Origin: RGIG1828 sp045546535
GTDB lineage: Bacteria > Bacillota > Clostridia > UMGS1810
DNA length: 64,000 nucleotides
Direction of reading: 5' to 3'
Assembly: GCA_045546535.1 (NCBI GenBank)
Contig: JAZQDA010000057.1
Location: forward strand, 7,294 to 71,293
Below are positions 59,400 through 64,000 of the stretch, piece after piece (position 1 is the first letter of the stretch; every line of letters begins with the position of its first letter). A program made the translations under genes and the position numbers. Under the pieces are notes generated by a model. The model was not told where the DNA came from. It did not search any database and was given only the letters and a program-made list of their open reading frames with translations.

Positions 59400-61058
59400 T
59401 TACTTTTTAATTCTGTTAATTGCACATATGAGTGCTTTTACTGACGCGTTGATAATATCCTCGTCAGTTCCTGCACCCCAGGCAAATTCGCCGTTTGGAC
59501 CTTTGAGTCCGATATATGCTGCCGCTTTAGATGTTGAGCCTGTTTCAAGTGAGTGTTCTTCGTATATTTCAAGGCGGTAGCCGTTCATAAATTCGTCTCT
59601 CAGAGCATTTACTACAGAGTCAAGACGGCCGTTACCTTTACCTGTAAAGGTGCGTTTCTTCCCTTTATATTTTACATTAACGGTTGCCTCTATTGAGTCT
59701 GATTGAACATAGTGTACTCTTTCAAAAGCAAGGGGGGTTGAGATATCAAGATGATTTTTGGTAAAGATGCGGTAAACTTCTTCGGCTTTGAGTTCTTTGT
59801 GGCTCTTGTCGGAGAAATCTTTTACCTCATAACCAAAGTTTTCTCTCATACGGGCAGGAAGCACAAAGCCATATTTTGTCTGCAGGATATAGCCGATTCC
59901 GCCTTTGCCTGACTGACTGTTGATTCTTATAACATCGCCCTCATAGTGTCTGCCGATGTCGTGCGGGTCGATAGGAAGATAGGGAACATTCCATTTTTCC
60001 GCATCTTTTTCAACTCTGTAGCGCATACCTTTTGCGATAGCGTCCTGATGAGAGCCTGAAAATGCAGCAAAAACAAGCGCTCCGCCGTATGGCTGACGGG
60101 GACTTATTTTCATATCGGTAAGTTTTTCAAATGTTGCAACTGCAGACGGAATATCTGAAAGGTCGAGGTTTGGCTCTATTCCGTGAGAGTAAAGATTTAA
60201 CGCAAGTGTTACTATATCAACATTTCCTGTTCTCTCCCCGTTGCCAAAAAGTGTGCCCTCTATTCTGTCGGCACCTGCAAGAAGTCCGAGTTCTGCATCT
60301 GCCACACCGCAACCGCGGTCATTATGGGGGTGAAGAGACACTATGACATTGTCGCGGTATTTTAAGTTATTGCACATATATTCAACCTGCGATGCGTAGA
60401 TGTGAGGGAGCGACATTTCCACAGTAACGGGAAGATTTATTATAACCTTATTATTCTCACTTGGCTTTAAAATATCTAAAACTGCATTACAGACATCGAG
60501 CGAATATTCAGGTTCTGCCCCCGTAAAACTTTCGGGGCTGTATTCAAAGCGGATATCACCCTCTGAATTTTGAGCATATTTCTTTATAAGTTTGGCACCC
60601 GTTACGGCAAGTTTTTTTATTTCTTCACGTGATTTTTCAAACACCTGCTCTCTCTGAGCAACGGAAACAGAGTTATAAAAATGCACTATCGCTTTTTTTG
60701 CACCTTTTAAAGCCTCGAAAGTCTTTTTTATAATATGTTCTCTTGCCTGTGTAAGCACCTGAACGGTTACATCGTCAGGAATGAGATTGCCGTCAATAAG
60801 AGCACGAAGAAATTCATACTCTGTTTTTGAAGATGCGGGGAACCCCACCTCAATCTCTTTGAAACCTATTTTTACAAGGAACTTAAAATATTCTATTTTT
60901 TCCTCCAAAGTCATAGGTACAACAAGTGCCTGATTGCCGTCGCGAAGGTCCACACTGCACCAGATGGGCGCTTTGTCAATATATTCTTTTTCTACCCACG
61001 AATTGCTTTTTTCAGGCGGGAGAAAATAGCCTTTTGAATATTTATCGGTATTTTTCAT
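59400..61058 (-). CDS. leuA: 2-isopropylmalate synthase, long (yeast-like) form
   Basis: Condenses acetyl-CoA and 2-oxoisovalerate, the first committed step of leucine synthesis. At 552 residues it belongs to the LeuA type with N-terminal extension (YFLPPEKSNSWVEKEYIDKA). Catalytic/metal motifs are WCSVDLRDGNQAL and SLHPHNDRGCGVADAELGLL. The C-terminal leucine-sensing dimer domain is at about 430-552 (VKYKGKKRTFTGKGNGRLDS). Expression is governed by a leucine-specific T-box upstream, so there is both transcript and feedback control. Confidence 0.96.
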   Translation of the reverse strand: MKNTDKYSKGYFLPPEKSNSWVEKEYIDKAPIWCSVDLRDGNQALVVPMTLEEKIEYFKFLVKIGFKEIEVGFPASSKTEYEFLRALIDGNLIPDDVTVQVLTQAREHIIKKTFEALKGAKKAIVHFYNSVSVAQREQVFEKSREEIKKLAVTGAKLIKKYAQNSEGDIRFEYSPESFTGAEPEYSLDVCNAVLDILKPSENNKVIINLPVTVEMSLPHIYASQVEYMCNNLKYRDNVIVSLHPHNDRGCGVADAELGLLAGADRIEGTLFGNGERTGNVDIVTLALNLYSHGIEPNLDLSDIPSAVATFEKLTDMKISPRQPYGGALVFAAFSGSHQDAIAKGMRYRVEKDAEKWNVPYLPIDPHDIGRHYEGDVIRINSQSGKGGIGYILQTKYGFVLPARMRENFGYEVKDFSDKSHKELKAEEVYRIFTKNHLDISTPLAFERVHYVQSDSIEATVNVKYKGKKRTFTGKGNGRLDSVVNALRDEFMNGYRLEIYEEHSLETGSTSKAAAYIGLKGPNGEFAWGAGTDEDIINASVKALICAINRIKK

Positions 61059-61105
61059 TTTTCCATCTCCTTTTCCAGAGAAAGTTTTATATCAGTACAA
61101 ACTAA

Positions 61106-61372
61106 ACAAAAAAACTCCCGTCTCTTTTAGAGACGAGAGTTATAACTCACGCGGTACCACTCTAATTCACATTAAAATGTGCACTTTTGCAGATACAGAC
61201 CCTTAGGGTTTTATATCCTCCCATATTTACGGTCGGGTTCCGTCTTTGCCTACTAACTTTAGTGCTCGGCAAAGCAACTCCAAGGCGAGTTCGGCAAAAG
61301 ATTGCAATCGCTTCACACCAGCCAACGACTCTCTCGGTGCTCTCATAATGCCTACTATTCCTCTTCATAGTC
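61106..61372 (-). promoter_or_regulatory. Leucine T-box leader of leuA
   Basis: On the minus strand the leader starts ATGAAGAGGAATAGTAGGCA. Stem I shows the paired S-turn elements AGTA-GGCA and TGCC-GAA, followed by the specifier CTC (61287-61289), a leucine codon. The T-box consensus AGAGTGGTACCGCG lies at 61150-61163. It is followed by the terminator, stem ACTCTCGTCTCT / AGAGACGGGAGT (61114-61140) with a T run. Uncharged tRNA-Leu(GAG) should favour the antiterminator. Confidence 0.93.
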
Positions 61373-61393
61373 TTTAATTATTTAATTTTACTC

Positions 61394-61422
61394 ATTATAG
61401 CAGAAAAATTTTAAAATTGCAA
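61394..61422 (-). promoter_or_regulatory. Promoter of the leuA T-box transcript
   Basis: Minus strand TTGCAA (61417-61422), 17 bp, TATAAT (61394-61399). Confidence 0.7.
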
Positions 61423-61436
61423 TAGTATTTTAAAAA

Positions 61437-61892
61437 TCATTCAGTTACAACTATTTCACCTGATGATTGAGCGTCAGAATCAATAAGTTGCTGTATTTGT
61501 TTTTGTGATGGATTTACGCTTTCAATATACTGTTTTGAAAAGCAAGTGCCAAGCCATTGACCGAGTGTTGAGAAAAGACATACCGGAATCATTACTATGA
61601 TAAACAGTTTTATTCCGTGCCAGTCATAGTGGTTTGAAAGTCCGATTAAAACCACAGGAGCAAGAAACATACAAAGCAGAGAAAGTTCTATTAAAGCAAG
61701 AATCAAAACATCTCCTGCACCTTTAAAATCACCGCTTGAGTATTCTATGGTAAGTCTTGTCATAAACGCAATAACCGAAAAATAATAAAGGAGTGCTATT
61801 ACTTTTTTAAATGTTGAACCCGAACGAAATCCGGGAAAAGAAAATCTTCTGAATTTTTTGCGCGGGTCGATGTTTGTATTTAAAACTCTCAT
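61437..61892 (-). CDS. Small integral membrane protein, unknown function
   Basis: A 151-residue protein with a basic N-terminus (RKKFRRFSFPGFRSGS), three predicted membrane helices (VIALLYYFSVIAF, LILALIELSLLCMFLAPVVL, LFIIVMIPVCLFSTL) and a soluble, polar C-terminal tail (SQKQIQQLIDSDAQSSGEIV). GAGGTGA precedes the ATG at 61892. I recognise no family. It stands alone between the leuA promoter and the GGDEF gene's terminator. Confidence 0.6.
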   Translation of the reverse strand: MRVLNTNIDPRKKFRRFSFPGFRSGSTFKKVIALLYYFSVIAFMTRLTIEYSSGDFKGAGDVLILALIELSLLCMFLAPVVLIGLSNHYDWHGIKLFIIVMIPVCLFSTLGQWLGTCFSKQYIESVNPSQKQIQQLIDSDAQSSGEIVVTE

Positions 61893-61965
61893 AGAAATCA
61901 CCTCGTCATTTGTATAGAGGGATTATAACACAAAAAGTCAGGAAAGTCAAAACTTTGAAAATTAA

Positions 61966-61997
61966 AATGCTCATATCCTCTCTTGGATATGAGCATT
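61966..61997. terminator. Terminator of the GGDEF gene
   Basis: Perfect 13-bp stem AATGCTCATATCC / GGATATGAGCATT with a 6-nt loop; T-rich flank on the minus strand. Confidence 0.85.
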
Positions 61998-62021
61998 CAT
62001 TATATTATTATTAAAAAATAA

Positions 62022-62597
62022 TTATCGTCTGTTTTTAGCCAGTTTATCGGCATAAAGCATTTCATCTGCTTCTTTAAAAGCGGATTTGACATTTTTATTT
62101 ATCACACAATATCCTTTGGAAAGCCTGATGTTTCCGTCTTTTGCGAGGATATCATTCAGTTTAACAAGATCTTCTATGAGTTCTTCTTCACTTACATTTT
62201 TTGAAATGAGGGCAAATTCATCTCCGCCCAATCTGTAAACTTTATATTGAGGCGGTCGGAAAAGCGATAGAAGAGTTCTTGCAACATATTTTAAAACAGA
62301 GTCCCCTTCAAGATGCCCTTTTTCATCATTGATTTTTTTGAAATCATCAATGTCAAAAAGTGTGATTATACTGATATCTTCGCTATTTTTATATTCGATA
62401 GATGCTATGTGCTTATTGTATGCATTTCTGTTGTATAGGCCGGTCAATGTATCGGTATATGCAAGTTCGTGCCATTTTTCCGCTCTGTCTATCCCTTTCA
62501 ACTTTTTAGCAAGTTGGCGGTTTTTCACAAAAAGTTTTAACACAAATGTTAAAAGTAATAATATGATAAAAATTGCTAAAACTAATAATAATTTCAT
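62022..62597 (-). CDS. Membrane-tethered GGDEF protein, putative diguanylate cyclase
   Basis: A 191-residue protein with one N-terminal transmembrane helix (LLLVLAIFIILLLLTFVLKL), a short linker and a GGDEF domain (about 45-191): DTLTGLYNRNAYNKH, FDIDDFKKINDEKGHLEGD and an intact active site YRLGGDEFALIS. It would make cyclic di-GMP from GTP as a dimer. The inhibitory RxxD site normally five residues before GGDEF is not present (the region reads RPPQYKVYRL). No sensory domain is fused. Monocistronic with its own terminator. Confidence 0.88.
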   Translation of the reverse strand: MKLLLVLAIFIILLLLTFVLKLFVKNRQLAKKLKGIDRAEKWHELAYTDTLTGLYNRNAYNKHIASIEYKNSEDISIITLFDIDDFKKINDEKGHLEGDSVLKYVARTLLSLFRPPQYKVYRLGGDEFALISKNVSEEELIEDLVKLNDILAKDGNIRLSKGYCVINKNVKSAFKEADEMLYADKLAKNRR

Positions 62598-62711
62598 GTA
62601 TGCTCCTTAGATGTTTAAAGTATTTTTAATAATAAATTCAACGAAATATAAATGAGGATATTTTTTTACTGCCCCACCTACATATTTTTCCTTTAAGACT
62701 GATATATTATA

Positions 62712-62757
62712 TGACGTATCGTCATAAACGTCAAGAGGTTATTATGACATAATGTCA
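62712..62757. promoter_or_regulatory. Twin operators TGAC-N5-GTCA upstream of the Xre gene
   Basis: TGACGTATCGTCA (62712-62724) and TGACATAATGTCA (62745-62757) share TGAC-N5-GTCA and are 33 bp apart, about three helical turns. They directly precede the small Xre gene and fit cooperative autoregulation. Confidence 0.7.
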
Positions 62758-62771
62758 TTGGGGTGATATTT

Positions 62772-62984
62772 ATGCAAAATAATCTCAGGCTACTGAGAAA
62801 AGAGAAAAAACTCACACAAATTTCTGTTCAAATGCAGACAGGCATTGAACAGGCCCTCCTTTCAAAATTTGAAACGGGGGAACGAATACCGCCTACAGAA
62901 ACACTGATTATTCTGGCTGATTTTTACAACGTAAGTATTGACTATATATTATGCAGAACAACAAACCCTAAAATAAACATCTGA
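62772..62984 (+). CDS. Small Xre-family HTH regulator
   Basis: A 70-residue single-domain Cro/C1-type repressor: NNLRLLRKEKKLTQISVQMQ, then TGIEQALLSKFETGERIPPT and LADFYNVSIDYILCRT. GGGGTGA precedes the ATG at 62772. Two matching palindromes lie within 60 bp upstream, so it probably represses itself. Small regulators of this kind can belong to mobile elements or control a nearby gene; the convergent GNAT gene and the GGDEF gene on the other side are candidates. Confidence 0.88.
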   Translation: MQNNLRLLRKEKKLTQISVQMQTGIEQALLSKFETGERIPPTETLIILADFYNVSIDYILCRTTNPKINI

Positions 62985-63005
62985 TTTTTCTATGACGGTA
63001 AAACT

Positions 63006-63042
63006 AAAAACGGAGTAAACTTTTAAAGTTTACTCCGTTTTT
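63006..63042. terminator. Bidirectional terminator between Xre and GNAT genes
   Basis: AAAAACGGAGTAAAC / GTTTACTCCGTTTTT, perfect stem extended by TTT/AAA, with tails on both strands. Confidence 0.9.
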
Positions 63043-63046
63043 ACAT

Positions 63047-63658
63047 TTATTCAATGGTTTTTATATAAACGACTTCTTCGTCATTGGCTCTGCTGACTTT
63101 CATACCCATTTTCTCATAAAATGCTCTTGCTCTGACATTTATGGCATACACGCTCAAAGTATATGTTTTTATGCCTCTCGAAATCATTTCGCTTTCAAAA
63201 TGCTGAACAAGGGCAGTTGCAACGCCTTTTCCTTTTGCTTTATCAAGAACACAGATTGAAAGGATATCCCCCATTATTTCGTCAGAACCTTCAGTTTCCT
63301 TGACGGGTTTTGCTGTGGGTTTAAGTACGCTTTTTATTTTTGCAATTACTCTTTTCCATGCTTCTTTGTCAAACTTTAAGCACAGGCACAAAAGTTTTGA
63401 AGCCAACTGAAATTTATATTTGCTTTCAAACTGTGAACGCGCTTTAGTTCCCGTCTGATAACCCATACAAAAGCCGACTATTTCTCCGTTATCTTCCTGC
63501 GCCACGATAAATGGTGCATTTTCATCAAAATACTCTCCGTAATATTTCTCAAGTAAATCAGTTCCGAGAGATGTAAGGAAATAATCTTCAAAACACTTGG
63601 TATGGACCTTGGCAACCTCTTTTAAATCTTCTTTTGTTGCGTTTCTGTATGTATACAT
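63047..63658 (-). CDS. GNAT-family N-acetyltransferase
   Basis: A 203-residue acetyl-CoA-dependent acetyltransferase. The acetyl-CoA loop lies in LSICVLDKAKGKGVATALVQ near residues 130-150, and the C-terminal VYAINVRARAFYEKMGMKVS is typical of the family. The ATG at 63658 is chosen for the AAAGGGAGAAAG just upstream; ten extra upstream codons are unlikely. The middle of the protein holds a lysine-rich insert (KSVLKPTAKPVKETEGSDE). The substrate is unknown. Confidence 0.85.
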   Translation of the reverse strand: MYTYRNATKEDLKEVAKVHTKCFEDYFLTSLGTDLLEKYYGEYFDENAPFIVAQEDNGEIVGFCMGYQTGTKARSQFESKYKFQLASKLLCLCLKFDKEAWKRVIAKIKSVLKPTAKPVKETEGSDEIMGDILSICVLDKAKGKGVATALVQHFESEMISRGIKTYTLSVYAINVRARAFYEKMGMKVSRANDEEVVYIKTIE

Positions 63659-63752
63659 ATCGCTTTCTCCCTTTGATTTATTACTCATATCAATCGTAAC
63701 ATCTCCGGTATATATTTTTATGACAATATGTAATATTTAATTCTTCTTCAGT

Positions 63753-63769
63753 GTTCGAACCCCTTGGTC
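63753..63769 (+). repeat. Partial inverted copy of the tRNA 3'-end sequence
   Basis: GTTCGAACCCCTTGGTC on the plus strand matches the minus-strand tRNA 3' fragment at 63809-63846 except for a two-base gap (GTTCGAACCCCTGATGGTC there). Confidence 0.5.
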
Positions 63770-63776
63770 TTTCATA

Positions 63777-63808
63777 CAAAAAAGATGCCAAAAGGCATCT
63801 TTTTTTTA
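63777..63808. terminator. Terminator beside the tRNA 3' fragment
   Basis: AAAGATGCC / GGCATCTTT with AAAA loop and long A/T tails, directly downstream of the tRNA-like end on the minus strand. Confidence 0.85.
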
Positions 63809-63846
63809 TGGACCATCAGGGGTTCGAACCCGGGACACCCTGATTA
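63809..63846 (-). pseudogene. Orphan 3' end of a tRNA gene (possible attachment site)
   Basis: On the minus strand the sequence ends with CCGGG-TTCGAAC-CCCTG (T arm with one mismatch), then ATGGTCC and discriminator A, followed at once by a terminator. No matching 5' acceptor (GGACCAT) or D arm is found in the 150 bases upstream inside the window. It looks like the displaced 3' end left when an element integrates into a tRNA gene, but part of the evidence lies beyond the edge. Confidence 0.5.
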
Positions 63847-63850
63847 ATAT

Positions 63851-64000
63851 CATTACTAACAAAGTTTGATTTTATATTAATTTGAGCCAGAACTCTTGCG
63901 GTACCCGAAAGCAAGGCAAAGGAAAACATTGCCTTGCTTTTCGACCGCTGCGCCTTTTCGTGCCATCCTTCATCTGCCACCGGCAGCGGAAGGCACAAAA
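63851..64000. other. Right-edge sequence without a recognised gene
   Basis: Contains CAAGGCAA-AGGAAAACA-TTGCCTTG (a hairpin at about 63914-63938) and a GC-richer last 70 bases. A short frame crosses it but shows no recognised domain. It may be the start of an integrated element continuing to the right. Confidence 0.35.

Noticed and set aside
61162..61368. 68-codon frame in the leuA leader
   Set aside because: It is the T-box RNA itself read as protein; the RNA motifs explain the sequence fully.
63816..63998. 60-codon minus-strand frame at the right edge
   Set aside because: It ends inside the tRNA 3' fragment and the translation of the T arm is typical of spurious calls next to tRNA genes.

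Overview
The window looks like a chromosomal segment of a low-GC Gram-positive bacterium, most likely class Clostridia. The grounds are TTGACA-17-TATAAT promoters, strong AGGAGG-type ribosome binding sites, a T-box leader, hisZ plus short-form hisG, meso-diaminopimelate dehydrogenase, tagO/wecB wall-polymer genes and many S-layer-homology (SLH) proteins. Species cannot be set from sequence reading alone.

Left part (1-11268) is housekeeping. It holds the 5' part of rpoB, a DUF523/TudS-luxS pair, ilvE, an operon of PLP aminotransferase-trpS-tagO-wecB, a lipid kinase, an HTH-PfkB fusion and tRNA-Thr(CGT). An AraC regulator and a ceramidase-like hydrolase follow (11490-14221), with a decayed C-terminal fragment of a surface protein between them.

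The centre (14286-38014, all minus strand) is a 24-kb surface locus. It has three multidomain heparinase II/III-like proteins of about 1400 residues, a cytoplasmic BNR/sialidase-like protein, an SLH protein of unknown function, and two related exported proteins with a shared N-terminal module. Four of the six exported proteins carry SLH domains. Together they look like a wall-anchored system for binding and cleaving an acidic polysaccharide; the substrate is unknown.

Next (38015-40261) is a patch of accessory DNA: a palindromic operator, direct repeats, heptamer repeats on both sides of a Fic toxin / HTH-antitoxin operon, and a four-helix-bundle (S23/bAvd-like) gene beside a striking mirror-symmetric array of mini-hairpins. 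A TetR-controlled catabolic operon follows (epimerase, DapA-family lyase/aldolase, TetR, Gfo/Idh; 40262-43950). It is divergent from a split cobalamin methionine synthase (activation domain, then metH).

The right part (47201-61058) holds a small membrane protein, a SulP transporter without STAS, a complete ten-gene histidine operon (hisZGDCBHAF-IE-K), ddh, xth and leuA with a Leu T-box. The last 3 kb carry a small membrane protein, a GGDEF protein, an Xre regulator with twin operators, a GNAT acetyltransferase, and a tRNA 3'-end fragment with its terminator. That fragment may mark the edge of an integrated element lying to the right.
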